From Paramecium tetraurelia (lineage: Eukaryota > Ciliophora > Oligohymenophorea > Peniculida > Parameciidae): 64,000 bases of DNA. Every line of letters begins with the position of its first letter. The first letter of the stretch is position 1. The position numbers and the translations under genes are program-made. The stretch is from the NCBI RefSeq assembly GCF_000165425.1, contig NW_001799411.1:62001-126000 (forward strand), given 5' to 3'. The notes below the pieces were generated by a model. The model saw only the letters and a program-made list of their open reading frames with translations. It ran no database searches and was not told where the DNA came from. Shown here one piece after another: positions 1-11,511 of this stretch.

Positions 1-444
1 TAACCTTTTTATAAACATTCTTGGTCTTGAGAAATACATTTAATAAAATGGCGAATAAAAATATTACGATAACCAATTTGGGTAACCACTTTCCACTAGC
101 TACTCCCAAAATAGCTCCTGCTAAAAGCAATGGAAGTGTTATCTATACTAGTTAATAATTGATTAATGGACTGCTTCCATCTTAGATCTAATTTTAACAA
201 TTGCATTGATTTTTACTTTTTCTCTTCCTAACCTTGCAAAATTACCTATACTTCCTCCAAATAACATGATGTAGGTGTTCCAAATAGCTTGCTTACTCGA
301 GCACCCTAGTAAAACCATCATCACAGGTGATACAATGGGACCTCCCCCTATTCCACCTGCTTAGGCTAACCCAACTAATGATCCCAAAATTGCATATGAA
401 ATCCATGTAAAAGGTTCAGACAGGGATGGCATTTCATAGTCCAT
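1..444 (-). CDS. TauE/SafE-family membrane transporter, 3' end cut by window edge
   Basis: Only the N-terminal part is present; the gene leaves the window on the left. Translation from ATG at 444 begins MDYEMPSLSE and reaches a glycine-rich motif GGIGGGPIVSP inside a hydrophobic segment, then a second motif LFGGSIGNF. This is the duplicated-repeat pattern of the TauE/SafE (TSUP) anion exporters. After one 29-nt intron (188-216) a further hydrophobic stretch LPLLLAGAILGV follows, and without removing the intron the frame does not fit the family. Known for the family: multi-pass transporters of sulfite, sulfoacetate or similar anions. The substrate here cannot be inferred. In-frame TAA/TAG codons are read as Gln. 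Confidence 0.8.
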
Positions 445-608
445 AAATAAATAATATTCTTTTAATGTAATTTTTTTTGCTTAAATCTAATTTAATTAAA
501 AACAGCATAATATAAGTATACAATTAATTACATTTAGTTATTGCAACAAATTGTAGAAATATTGAAATGCACTATATTATTGTTATATAATTAAATAAAT
601 AAAACAAA

Positions 609-1478
609 TCAAATTGGTTTCAAATCAATGGTGTCCATAAAAGCCCTAACTTATTTTAAGGTTGATTAATAAATATTTTGATCCGTTTCCATTTAAGAAA
701 TCATTCCTCTCAATTTGTAGACTTCTTATATAAGCACTTTCTTATGTCCCAGTAATTTATCATTTTCATCTTGGAGTAATGCTCTATCCTATTCCATCGA
801 GCTAATCTAAATTTGAGATAAGAATTACAATTTTATTGTATTTAGAATTCAATTCAGATAAATTTTCTTTTACATCTTGTCTTTATAATTCAGAAATGGA
901 GAGTTGGTTTTGTAGTATATTGATTTTGGATTGCAATTTCAGATTGACTGACTTTTCATATTTCAAAGTATCAGAGGAATCAGCTATCAAGTCCTCAAGA
1001 TTTTGTATCTGAGCTTAAGATGATTACAATTTAGTGGTTAGAAATTCTTTCACAGATTTTAAAGCATGTAATTGAGCTAATACATCTTCTTCTGAATCAA
1101 AGACACTGCTATTCCCAGATAAATGTCCACTGGAGCCAATCTCTTATTTTTCTTACAAAAGTATTTGTTATTGTTATTATTGTTTAGTTCCTCCAACAAT
1201 ATGTTGTGCATTTCGACTTAAAGACAATAATTTAAATCCCAGAGGACAAAACATTATGTTTCTCAATGATGAACAAGTAGCTGTAAATCTATATAAATCT
1301 AGATCATCCAAAAATGCACATAGTCTTTGGATTAGTATCACCTTTAGTTTATTTAGTGGTTTACTTTAGGTAGTCTTAGCAACAAAGAATTTTGATTATG
1401 TTTAATCTATTCTTCTTTGTGTTTTTAACTCAACTCTAATTCATCTAATTACGCGATTATTTTATCGAGTTTGTCCAT
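609..1478 (-). CDS. F-box-like protein with C-terminal coiled coil
   Basis: The model has 274 aa with two introns (1342-1364, 23 nt; 807-828, 22 nt) and ends at the TGA at 609-611. Near residues 40-80 a LPKVILIQRLCAFLDDLDLY segment followed by a conserved-looking Cys/Ser-Leu-Arg stretch resembles an F-box (LP...IL..L...DL......C). The rest is Q-, K- and E-rich with heptad-like leucines, so a coiled coil is likely, broken by a short polyQ run encoded by CAA and TAA. If the F-box call is right the protein would act as a substrate adaptor of SCF ubiquitin ligases. No recognised substrate-binding domain follows, and a plain coiled-coil protein is the alternative. It lies just downstream of another minus-strand gene (20 bp gap). 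Confidence 0.6.
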
Positions 1479-1498
1479 AAATAAATAATATTATAATA

Positions 1499-2035
1499 TC
1501 ACTATCCTTCTGTTCCTCCAGTTTTCGATTTTGTTACTGTTTCAAATTGCAAATCTGAATTAGCTTTGATTTCTTTGTGGTTTTTAAGATGAGCAAAATA
1601 AAAAGCTGTTTATGAAAATTCACTTTAATTGACGCTGGCTAACATGTTACCCAAGGCACAATAAGTGGAAACATCCAGTGTTTTCAAGTCTTGTCCTTGC
1701 TTAAGAATCTCGTCGAATGCAAAGAATGCTCTCTCATCCATATTATTTGTGCATTCTAGCAATTCAATGCTTATATCCATGGGTCGATTTGAATCATGAA
1801 TTTTGTCAGTGAAAAATATACTAACAGAAGTGATCAGCATCCCTCCAATTAGATATCGTATGCCAACTCTAAATTATGTAAATCGTATTTGTCTTTGAAA
1901 GGAGCTTTCATATTTGGCTTGACGCTATTGTATTTTTAAGGACATTCTTTCTTCGAAATTATCGATGAATTTTAATTTTTCATCATAGAACACTCTCCAA
2001 ATATTTTTCACCGATTAATAGGCTTTTTTAATCAT
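1499..2035 (-). CDS. Hypothetical protein, possible single membrane segment
   Basis: Intronless 178-aa frame from ATG at 2035 to TGA at 1499-1501, open with TAA/TAG read as Gln. The first 65 residues are basic, then a mildly hydrophobic stretch YLIGGMLITSVSIFF could be a transmembrane or signal-anchor helix, followed by an acidic region. The C terminus ends in a Lys/Thr/Gly-rich tail. No family is recognised. Its start codon lies only 21 bp from the divergent start of the K+ channel gene at 2057, so the two must share a very short promoter or have transcription starts inside each other's coding sequence. The length and codon pattern look like a real gene. Confidence 0.6.
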
Positions 2036-2056
2036 AAAATGTTGTATAATAATTTT
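2036..2056. promoter_or_regulatory. 21-bp divergent intergenic gap
   Basis: This is the whole space between the start codons of the minus-strand gene ending at 2035 and the plus-strand channel gene starting at 2057. It is AT-rich and shows no recognisable promoter motif. If the channel instead starts at the in-frame ATG at 2114 the gap is 78 bp. Confidence 0.35.
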
Positions 2057-4949
2057 ATGATTATTAGTTAAATAACCAACAATGATGAATTGCAAGAGCC
2101 ATTAGAAACAAATATGAATAAAAGTTCAAAAGTGTTATTGTGGGGAAGAAGAAATTAGAGACAGAGCTTTGGTATCGAGAATCCAATTTGGAAATACAAG
2201 GCTTTGAAGATTATTATTTTGGTTTCTAGGTTTTTGTTCCTCATAACACAACAAATATTCAGAAAAGACTTAACAAATATTTCAAAATCTGAGTTCAACT
2301 TAATTCATGATGCCTCCTCCGATTATGACTTTTTCAAGTATAGAGGTGACCTTCCTAAAGATAAACCATCTTATTTATTACTGAAACTACATTCGTGGTT
2401 CTCCTGCATTATATGTAAAGTAGTTAACTATTAGAGAGCAACAAAATACATTTTTACAAAAAAATCACAAAAAATGGCTTTTGAAACCAGATGATACAAT
2501 CATGATAGTTTGGAATGTGACCATGATTGTCATCGTCACAATTAATGTTTTTTATGTATCGTTGCGAATATCATTTCCTGAGATCAGAGAGCTGTCTCTA
2601 ATTGGTAAGGAATTGATCTTCGAATAAATCCCAGTTTATATTTTCTTCATTGACATTATATTGAAACTAAACACTTGCATATATTTTAGAGGAAATCTAA
2701 TCTCAAATCGGAAAAAGATTATAAAGCATTATTGTGCTGAAGGTAGAATATTTATTGTGAAATATAGGTTTAATAATTGATTTGGTCTTAGTGGTGCCTT
2801 TTTTTATTGGTTAATTACTAAATTTTAGTTATTTGGATTTCGTAATTGTTTTGAAGGTGTTTCAACTTTCAGGTTTATTTTCTTCATTATTCAATCGCTT
2901 AGAATTGACTTCGAGACAAACAGCAATTTTCGATTTGTTCAAAATGATGTAAAAGTAACATGGTATATATTAGTTCATTCATGATTTTGGTCGCTCACTT
3001 CTCCGCATGCATATGGCATATTCTTGGATAATGGGGAGAATGGGGTCATGAAGATGGAAAGACTTGGATCAAGGTAATTAATTTGTAAAATGAGTCATGG
3101 TTAGACAGATATGTAGTTTCTTTTTATTGGAGTATAGTAACTATGACTACTATTGGATATGGAGATATTACTCCTGTGAATTTGACAGAAAGAATATTTG
3201 TTATTTTTATGACTATGATTTCATCTGCCACTTTTGCATATACTGTCAACAATATAGGAGGTATTTTTTAAGATTTCTCCAAACAATCTGTCCAACTAAA
3301 AAATAATATGAATCAATTAAACAGATTTCTGAGAAGTTAAAATGTTTCAGATGATCTACAAATCAAATTCAGAAGATATTTTGAATATTTGTGGAGTAAA
3401 CCTTCTTAAAAGGTTATTCAATTTGCTGAGTTAATACCAAAGAGCTTGAAGGATCAGATGATAGTCGATGTAAATATAAAGATATTAAATCAAATAAGTT
3501 TTTTCTAACAATTTAGTTAACCGCTTTTGAATAAATTATGTATGAATTTAGAAGAAAAATAAATTTAGTCAAATGACTATCTCTTTACAAGAAATAAGTA
3601 ATCATTATAGTTGTATATACTCGTCTCTGGAGAAATTAAACTTCAAATCCAATTCAAAGATAAGCCAAAACTACTGTAAAGACTTGATGCTCCTTCTTTT
3701 GTAGGGCAATTAGACTTTTTTAATAACCAACCTTATTCATATGATGCTATCGCTTCTAAGGCCACTAAAATTCTTCATATTTCTAGAGAAACACTCCACA
3801 ACATATATAAAGATTTTCCCTTAGATTATGTATCATTTATTTCACTATAATAATTAGGAAAAGTACAAATAAATCTCAGAAGACATTGTTCAACATAAAT
3901 AATTGTCGCACATCTCAGTAATCTGTAATACTTGTTAAAGTAACACCCATTTCATCAATTCTTGTCCCTTTCTTTTCGGGACACCAAACAGAGCTAAAGC
4001 TATCTATAAATATCGTAAATTTACTCCATGCGATCGAAAGCCTGATTTCTAAAGACATAATCATTCAAGAAAAATGTATGCCTTGAAACATTAGTTTATT
4101 GTTTTAGAAAGCATATTGAATTATATGATGAAGAATGAAGAGTTCATTCACATCGAAGGCTTTAAAGAATTGCAAATGTAGACTCAGCAATTTTAAAACA
4201 ATTAATTTACTTTCAATTAAATACCTATAGGACTCTCAGTACATCACTCAAATAATTCTGTTCTACCTCCACTTCTTATCAATTCTTCAAGTAAATAATC
4301 CTAATCTTAAAGAATATTATAATCTGTAGGAAATTTGTTGCCTCCTTAAGTTGAAGACTCTCCCAGAACATTTCGCAATAATTAAATAATAAACACTACT
4401 AACTTGAGAAATTATCATAAACTATCAATTAATCACGGTTCTTAATCAGATTTACCAAAGGTTGAGGATGAAGTTCCAATAATTGGAAAGTTTTAGAAAA
4501 AAAATGATGTTGAATCATTATGTGTAAATAATGATAATTAATAGTAACAATAATTATCATAATAATAATATCATAAATAATTAAATCAATAACATTAATA
4601 ACTATAAATATTACCTTAAATTTAAATAAACTAAGTAGGATTAAGACGAAAATCAGTTAGATTAAAACGAGAAGAAAGTTCAGAAGATGATAATGATGAT
4701 TCAGATCAAATTATGGGATAACATATAGATATATTTTAGCAATTTGAAAGAATGTAGGAATTCAACAATTATTATCCTCATAATAATATTTCCATAGTAG
4801 TTAACAAAGTATGATATTACAATATCTTGTATTCATAGTATCAAGAGAGAATATTTGGCTACATGAGGCAAATAAAAAAAAGAAAAAGTAGAAAATAAGA
4901 AACCTTATTACATCTGCTTAAACAGGCATAAGGCAAATAAAGATTATGA
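2057..4949 (+). CDS. Voltage-gated K+ channel of the CNG/EAG class with degenerate cyclic-nucleotide domain
   Basis: The spliced model is 905 aa with seven introns (2415-2436, 2743-2768, 2874-2902, 2955-2973, 3074-3094, 3830-3857, 4809-4838; 19-30 nt). Order: cytosolic N terminus, S1 after KPDD, S2, S3 ending LIIDLVLVVPFF, an S4-like helix VLKVFQL, S5, a pore helix and the K+ filter TTIGYGDITP near residue 328, S6, C-linker and a cyclic-nucleotide-binding fold. After the fold comes a Paramecium-type region ICNTCQ...CPFLF followed by a long Gln/Asn-rich tail. In the phosphate-binding cassette the usual FGE...RTA is FVGQLDFFNNQPYS, with no Glu or Arg, so ligand binding is doubtful. The last intron is chosen because it contains an in-frame TGA; otherwise the protein stops at 4814. 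ATG 2114 is an alternative start. Confidence 0.88.
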
Positions 4950-4963
4950 ATATCTATATAATC

Positions 4964-6095
4964 TCAATCTAACCATTTAAGACGCTTTCCTTAGTTCCAT
5001 TAACCCTTTTTACTAATCTATCCATTAAAATACTCTCCGATTCCATGTTATTTTCCAGACTCCCATTAGCCTGAATATTTTCTGCCATCAGCTACCTTAC
5101 ATTAAATATAAACAAATTACGCCATTCCAACACTCCAGTTCCATGCTTTTTGTCATTACTGTACTATCCTTCATACTTTCTTCCATCTGGCCATTTCATT
5201 ATGCCATTTCCATCCATACTTCCATTCTACCACTAACCCTCATACTGTCTACCATCAGTCCATATATATTTCCTGTTTTTATTAAACTGAATTTATACCC
5301 AAATCCACTAAAATAATTAGATTAAAAATTTCCTTCATAACTTTAACCGTCTACCCATATGTAGTGGCCAAATCCATTCTTCTTCCCGTTTTTAAACTAC
5401 CCTTTATATTTAGATCCATCAGAAAATTATTCATCTCCATAGCCATCTTAATAATCATTCTTCCATTCTCCCTGATAGATGGTTCCGTCATTATGCACAT
5501 ATTTTCCGTTTCCGTGTTCTAAAAATTAACTTTAATCTAACTTAAATCGTCAACCCAATCTCCCTCATACCAGTCTCCATCAATGTAGATCATTCGTCCT
5601 TTACCATTAGCTTTGTCATTCCTCCATTGTCCTTAAAATATTGACCCATCCTGATAAATTAAGCATCCTAGAGAGATAGGAATTGTGTTCAAGTACCATA
5701 TCCAAATTTTTCGCCGTGATGCCAACAACCCTTATATAGTGAACCATCCTTTTATTCGTAGACCCCATAAAAATATCCTTCCTCATCATCTATTTCATAT
5801 GCACCCAATTCATCCATAAGTTTCTAAATTAATATTTGGAATGGCTTACTTAAACTATGAGATTATAAGTAGCAAACGAGGTTTGTGTTTACCACACAGT
5901 TTATGGATTAGGACGATGAGTATCATCTGATGTTTCATTACTAGACTTTATGGTCTCTTATTGCAATATTTATTGAGCTTGGCAAAACTAGAGTTGTTGG
6001 TCCTCAAAACTAGTAAAGTTCTCTTATTTGAATTCGAGAGGCTGCATTTCTTCTGTCTTTTGGATGTCTGCTGATTAACACTGGCAATTCCCCAT
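4964..6095 (-). CDS. MORN-repeat protein with N-terminal lipid-anchor motif
   Basis: The model is 332 aa with five introns (5824-5849, 5668-5696, 5519-5541, 5273-5298, 5092-5120). It starts MGNCQCQ, a good N-myristoylation site with neighbouring cysteines for palmitoylation. A polar linker of about 75 residues follows, then about nine MORN repeats of the form GxYxGxWxNGKxHGxG running to the C terminus. MORN repeats bind membranes and phosphoinositides or act as scaffolds; in ciliates many sit at the cortex. The first intron joins the myristoylated exon to the repeat region; without it translation would appear to start at an internal Met (5817). It is convergent with the K+ channel gene, only 14 bp between stop codons. 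Lipid anchoring is inferred from the motif. Confidence 0.88.
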
Positions 6096-6162
6096 TCGAT
6101 ATTAAAAATAATGTATTATTCTGAGAATTTCAAAAATATCAAATGAATTAAAACATACAACT

Positions 6163-6688
6163 TCATCTTTGTTTTCTAAACATAAGCATTTTTTTGAATT
6201 ATTCCATTTTCTTCATTTACAAATAATTATTTGTTATATATGTAGGTTTCTAATCGTGTTTCCTATGATCTGGGCTTTACGACATTTAATATCTTTTTTT
6301 AGTATTGTTTATTAAGGGCAAAGGTGATCTGTTCATCTCGTAGGTGCAACTTTGGTTTAGTATTTGAGAAACTATCTTCTCCTTCTAAGAACTCTGCATT
6401 TGATCATTGAGAGTACTTGGCAAATGTTCCGGAAATTCATTGTTGCTCTTACAAATAAACAAATATCCATACTAATTTTTTAATCTCTAAAATCTATTCA
6501 TTATTAAACTCAGCCATTTAAGTGATTTTTGTTGAGGGAGGAATAAAAACTGTAGCTTCTCTATTCTCAGTCCCAAAGCACTTTACTTCTTTAAGGAACA
6601 CAGTTTTTCTAATTTTATCTATTGCATAAACAATTCCTTCATATCTTATATTTTATTTTGTCAATATAGAAACTCTATTTTATTTCAT
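6163..6688 (-). CDS. LSM14 (Scd6/RAP55)-type LSm-domain protein, short form
   Basis: The model is 166 aa with one 25-nt intron (6448-6472). Residues 5-80 match the LSM14 LSm fold: VSILTKQNIRYEGIVYAID, then VFLKEVKCFGTENREA, then IPPSTKI and a short helix. RYEGI and the FGTE motif after a Lys-Val strand are the hallmark of this family. Known role of the family: RNP granule and P-body proteins that repress translation and promote decapping. The usual FDF and RGG modules are absent; the remaining 85 residues are polar and basic. ATG at 6517 is a later in-frame Met that would lose the whole LSm domain, so 6688 is the start. Confidence 0.82.
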
Positions 6689-7769
6689 TTAATTAAATAT
6701 AGAGAAAGTTTTTATTCTATATTTGACCTATCGCATCCGCTTAAAGAAATTAGAATCTTTTAATTTACATAAGTTTTAGGTTGGCTTTCAAATGAAACAA
6801 GGCTTTTAAATTAAAAACAAGTTTTTAAAAAATATGAGTTATATTGATGCTGAAATATGATGTTTGCTAATTATATAACAGGTCGCTTTTAAGGCTAAAA
6901 CAAAAAAGAAATTTCAAACACTTTGATTAAAATTGAAACTTGTTTCTTTTTTGATGTGCCACTTGTATAACTTCGATAAATGTTTCATATCTGTCAGAAT
7001 TCTAAAAAGATAATATTTTTTTTCACAATTTAAGTTATCTGCTTGAGGATAGAAGGAAATAAAAAGACTACTCAAAAATTACTAAGGAAACGAAAAATTA
7101 TGGAAAATTAAATCATATATTTGTTTGATTGAAAATCTAACTGATGCAACAGAATAAGGAATTTCACAAAATGATTTACAATTATTATTGGTGAATCCTA
7201 ATAGCATTAAACTATCAGAAATAATTTTATAACTATCTAAAATTATTTTTAAGTGATGTGACACTAGAATTTTTAATAAATAGTAATCTAAATTATAATA
7301 TTTTTAACTAAAAAGGAGACTTAATAGTACCTCATTTATAGAAATATATAAAACTTCAATAGTAGTTTAATAAGATTTTTTTATGTAATTGATATGTTCT
7401 TAGGAAGATGAAGAAAACTTGGAAAATTAAATAATTTTTGTGAAATTTTAGAACTTATTATAATTTATTGATATCAAAATTCAATATAAATGATTGATGG
7501 AAATACTTTATAATATAATTGGATGATTTGTATTAGATAAAAGCCTGGATTAATAAGAAATAGGGGATAAATACTAAAGAAGAAAATTTATGAGGATTAC
7601 CAAATGATATTAACAATAAATCTTGTTAATTTAATCAATTTTACAAGTAGTCAAGTAAGTAGATGAGCTTCATTGTTTGTTTCGAAGGTAGATTAGGCTT
7701 TGCTAGAGATGATAATAAGTGATGGGATAATTCGTATATTTATTTAAAATTAGATAAAATATTTAATTT
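6689..7769. other. 1.1-kb AT-rich intergenic region with one doubtful open frame
   Basis: This is the longest gap on the left side. On the minus strand a frame is free of TGA from about 7480 down to 6914 (about 190 codons, TAA/TAG as Gln), with ordinary-looking residues but no ATG near its beginning and no recognised domain. In this AT-rich DNA, with only one stop codon, such a run can occur by chance. It could also be a decayed exon. Elsewhere I see only short frames and homopolymer A/T tracts. Confidence 0.4.
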
Positions 7770-9342
7770 ATGGATTCTAATTTGCAAGATCTCATAAAGA
7801 ATTATGCTCCTTTGTCTGATTTCTGCCCAGACCCAAATTATTAATTTGATGAGTTTAAAGATAGATTATTCCAGCCATTCAGCAGATAAGAAAAAGTAAG
7901 TAAATGTTGTGATTTTTCAAAATAAACATAAGTGCAAAAGGATTTGGAAGATGAATATGAGACAGTGGGTTAGAAAGTTGTCAAAAAGCCTGCTCAAAAA
8001 AAGATAGGCTTTGTCCCTTAATAATAATAACAAGTTGTGTATCAATCGTATTATCAAACTGGAAAGAAGAGCAAGATGTCATAGGCTGCAAAGAGAGTGA
8101 TTGTTTATAAGAAATGCAGATTCAAGGACTCAATTTCAATCAAGACTGATTGGATTAGTATTCATGAGACACAAAAGTAGAATATTGAGAAGGTGTAATA
8201 TTCATTGATTGACATTAAAGAGATCCAAAGCATAGGAACAATAAAAAAATATAACAAAGAATTCGATAAAGTGAGACCAAATTATGAGAAGAAGATTTCC
8301 ATTATAGGAGGAGAAGTTATATCAGGATCTGTATAGGACGATAAATATTTTAAATAACTGATTGCAGAAAGGTAAGGAACAGAAGAGTTACCAACTATTT
8401 ACACAACTGATAAATTGTTATTTGCAGTCTAAACACTCAAGTATTCAATTTACCCTTGGGATATTTTGGTAACTAAGAAAGGTAATTCTTATATCTTTGA
8501 CAAATGTCCTTAAAACAGAAGTGATTTAACATATTTGGAATTGCAAACCATAAATGAAAATATTACAGTTGATATGCCTGAAGATGAGAAGACAGTAAGA
8601 AATTACTGTGAGGAAAGCACAATTGCCTAGTTGAGTTGGTAATTGTTAAGTACTTACAATCAACCAGTGCTCTTTTCAAATTCATTACAAAATGATGAAG
8701 AGGCTGAACAAAACGATTAAGCTGAAAAATATCTTTTTTCAGAAGATCTTTGTTTCAAATATTTGGAAGTCTCAGTAAAGGATAGGATTGAGAAAGCCGC
8801 TAAAGGTGAGGAAGTGAGAGCCGGATAAGACAGATTTAAAGTCGTAGTGAGAACTACAGTCGAAGCTGAAAACAATGATGGACAACCAGTGTTGGTGAAG
8901 TCATTGAATGAATGTGAGACACCTCCCGATTGGAAGAAATCGTTGTTATCTTAAGCTGGTATTACTACTAAGTAAGTGTTTATCAAAATAAAATAGTACT
9001 GCTTAGGTGTATAATACCAACAATATTGCTAAGTGGTTGTGTTAGGCATAATTATTAGAGAGCGAAGAAATCAAGGTTGGTTATTTGGCTAGGTAAAATT
9101 AAAAGGATCAAGACAAACACTCTTTATTGTTAGTGGAAACATTCACATAAAGAGATTTGGCTGCCATCATTAACTTTAAATCTGTTGAGATTTGGCAAAG
9201 TGTGAGATATTTGGTTGATTATCTGAAGACTTAAGAGGATGGGGTGTATGTTCTCTTAAAACAAGCTTATAAATAATCAATTAGAATATTCAACGTTAGG
9301 GAAAATGATGAATTGCAGGAAGATGACTAGGATTCATTATGA
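7770..9342 (+). CDS. EIF3D: Translation initiation factor eIF3 subunit D
   Basis: The model is 515 aa with one intron (8972-8996, 25 nt). The N terminus has the FQPFSR segment typical of eIF3d. The central region contains LKYSIYPWDILV followed by a Phe-Asp-Lys segment, matching the SVYSWDIVV...FDKRD core. The C-terminal half has NTNNIAKWLCQAQLLES, then VGYLAR and INFKSVEIWQSVRYLVDYL, all in family order, ending in an acidic tail. The usual length is about 540-560 aa. eIF3d is a peripheral subunit of eIF3 that binds the 40S mRNA entry side and, in animals, the cap of selected mRNAs. The apparent donor at 7899 was not used because the unspliced frame is open and in register. Confidence 0.92.
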
Positions 9343-9532
9343 TATTATTTGGTATATTATTAAAGTAATAATAATTAATCACTATAAATTGTTGGGCTGA
9401 TGGTGTGAAGGACAGAAAATTTTAGATATAATATTCTCGTAATTAAAAGCATTTTTTGATATTAGGGATGCAGAGAATTTATACATTTTGAATTAAATTA
9501 AAAAGAGATTTTAATTTTTTCTATAAACAATC

Positions 9533-10443
9533 ATGGTAAGATAATGAGTTCTATTTGTCTAGGCTAGAGGACCTAAGAAACACATGAAGAGAATCACAGC
9601 ACCAAAAAGTTGGATGCTTTCAAAGTTAGGAGGAAATTGGACCACAAGACCCTCATAAGGACCTCACAAGTTGAGAGAATCAATCCCATTGTCTGTTATA
9701 TTGCAACAAAAATTGAAATATGCTCTCTATGCTAGAGAAGTCTAAATGATTCTTGCTGATAAGGACGGCAATATTAAAGTTGATGGAAAAGTGAGATCTG
9801 ACTTTGGATATCCAGTCGGATTATAGGGTATTAATTAGTTTATAATTTGTAATCAGATGTCATCACAATCGACAAGACAAGAGAGAGTTACAGAGTGTTG
9901 TATGATGTCTAAGGAAAATTCATTTTAAAATCCATCAAACCAGATGAAGCTAAGTTCAAGCTTGTGAAGGTTACTCAAAAGAAGGTTGGACCAAACAACG
10001 TTCCCTACATTGTTACCAATGATTCCAGAACAATCAGATATCCAAATCCAGAAATTCATGTTAATGATACTCTCAAAATCGATTTGGAAACTGGCAAGAT
10101 CGTCGATTTCATCAAGGAAGAACCAGGTAATCCAATGCAATTACAGTATTAGGAAACATTTGCTATATTATTGGAGGAAATAACATCGGAAGAGTCGGAC
10201 TCATTCAACACAGAGAAAGACATCTTGGATCTTTTGATATTGTTCATGTCAAAGTATAGATTTCCATCTAATATTTATTAGGACTCAAATGGAAAACACT
10301 TTTCCACCAGAATTAACAACATCTTCACTATTGGTAAAGGAAAGAAATCCTTGATTTCACTCCCAGACGATAATGGTTTGTATTTGACTGCTCTTGAAAA
10401 GAAATAAGCTAGAGAACATCATGAAGAATAATAAAAATAATGA
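9533..10443 (+). CDS. RPS4: 40S ribosomal protein eS4 (S4)
   Basis: The model is 266 aa with four introns (9536-9562, 9828-9856, 10127-10152, 10254-10281), the first directly after the ATG codon. Diagnostic segments in order are [22 protein letters not shown], an S4-like RNA-binding part, the KOW-like region [30 protein letters not shown] and the C-terminal [16 protein letters not shown]. Length matches the family (about 260 aa). It is a structural 40S protein. The gene lies 190 bp downstream of eIF3d on the same strand. Confidence 0.97.
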
Positions 10444-10494
10444 TATTTTAAAAGTATAGTACATATTTACAAACAAAATAGATAATTATGAATT

Positions 10495-10818
10495 TCATTA
10501 AATTTTGCAACACAACTGTTGATTTTATCTTAATTATTTTTTCTATTTATCGATCTACTCAATCTTGAAGTAATCAAACACTATTAAATCATACAATTTT
10601 TAAGTCTTTTCTATTCGATCTCTAAAGGAAACCTGTTGCTGCCGTTTTTTTTTGTCAATTAGGTTCCCAAATCTATCATAGCGGATCTTAAGAGTTGCAT
10701 CAAATACAAAATCTAATGATTTCCTACTGTCATGAGAAATGCCATCGTCCGGTAAAGATTGAGGTTGCTATTCCAGTAAACAGAAATCTGGCTTTGGAGC
10801 ATAATATTACTATTTCAT
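10495..10818 (-). CDS. Small hypothetical polar protein
   Basis: An uninterrupted 107-aa frame from ATG at 10818 to TGA at 10495-10497. The protein is charged, with a Lys/Gln-rich C-terminal half predicted to be helical and two adjacent cysteines near the end. An upstream in-frame ATG at 10875 would add 19 residues. No family is recognised. It is convergent with eS4 (51 bp between stop codons). Sequence character (aspartate/arginine mix, no long low-complexity run) suggests a genuine conserved small protein rather than a chance frame. Confidence 0.55.
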
Positions 10819-10963
10819 ATTAATTTAAATGAATGAAATCACAATCTCCAGATTTCTATGTTTAATGATGTTCATCCAGTTATACTAAGGAGAGGAGGGA
10901 AAAGAAGATTATAATATATGATTTATTTCTTTATATATTGTACATCGTTTGATAATATGCAAA

Positions 10964-11460
10964 TCATTTCTTTTAAGCTTTAGCAGCAGCTAATTCATTT
11001 CTTCTTCTGACTGAATTTGCTCTGTTTAACTTGACCAACTTTCTAAGGGCGGCCTTTTGTAATCCAAGTCTTGAAGTACCGAATCTCTTTCTGATGACCT
11101 AGGAATACTTATAAATTAATTACTCTGGAAGCAGTGTGAACTCCATGCTTGACAGCCAAGGTTGAGGCATACACTGATTAAGTGTTTTTAGCTTTTCTAT
11201 CAGCTTATTAGAATTTTGTGCTCTTCTTTGCGACCAAATTAATATTGTTAATCTAGTTAACTTTTCCTGAGGTTGGAACAACTCCGACTGCATTCTTTGA
11301 GATGAATCCTTTAAATTAATACATCGACCCAATTACCTGTGCTGCTATATGTCTACACACCTGTGTTGTTGAATGGGTCTGTTGACAATGTCAATCCATT
11401 TCTCTTAACCAAAAAGGCATTGTTTCCTTTGACTACTTCCCAGAGAACTGATTGTGACAT
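10964..11460 (-). CDS. RPL28: 60S ribosomal protein eL28 (L28)
   Basis: The model is 147 aa with two introns (11309-11336, 28 nt; 11099-11123, 25 nt). It starts [20 protein letters not shown], matching the eL28 opening (W.vvk..saFLvkR), followed by the FNNTG...[15 protein letters not shown] segment and a basic C-terminal half rich in Arg and Lys ending AAAKAQKK. Length agrees with eL28 (about 137-150 aa). It is a structural component of the large subunit, eukaryote-specific. Next to eS4, eIF3d and CDC123 it adds to several translation genes in the window, without operonic meaning. Confidence 0.92.
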
Positions 11461-11511
11461 TAATTTTAAAATAGATATTAATTTTTTTCAAAATTTTCTA
11501 TATTAAGTAAT

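Noticed and set aside
5817..5817. Internal Met as start of the MORN protein
   Set aside because: A 26-nt intron (5824-5849) joins an upstream exon with MGNC and keeps the frame, giving a spliced length divisible by three.
7082..7264. 60-codon minus-strand frame read as a protein under the universal code
   Set aside because: It begins with GTG rather than ATG and continues through TAA/TAG when the ciliate code is used; it is part of the longer uncertain frame at 6914-7480.
7899..7936. Possible intron in eIF3d after GAAAAA
   Set aside because: The frame is open through it and removal would shift the well-conserved downstream sequence.
9925..10183. Three overlapping frames inside eS4
   Set aside because: Only the frame that joins through the introns gives the ribosomal protein; the others are shadows.
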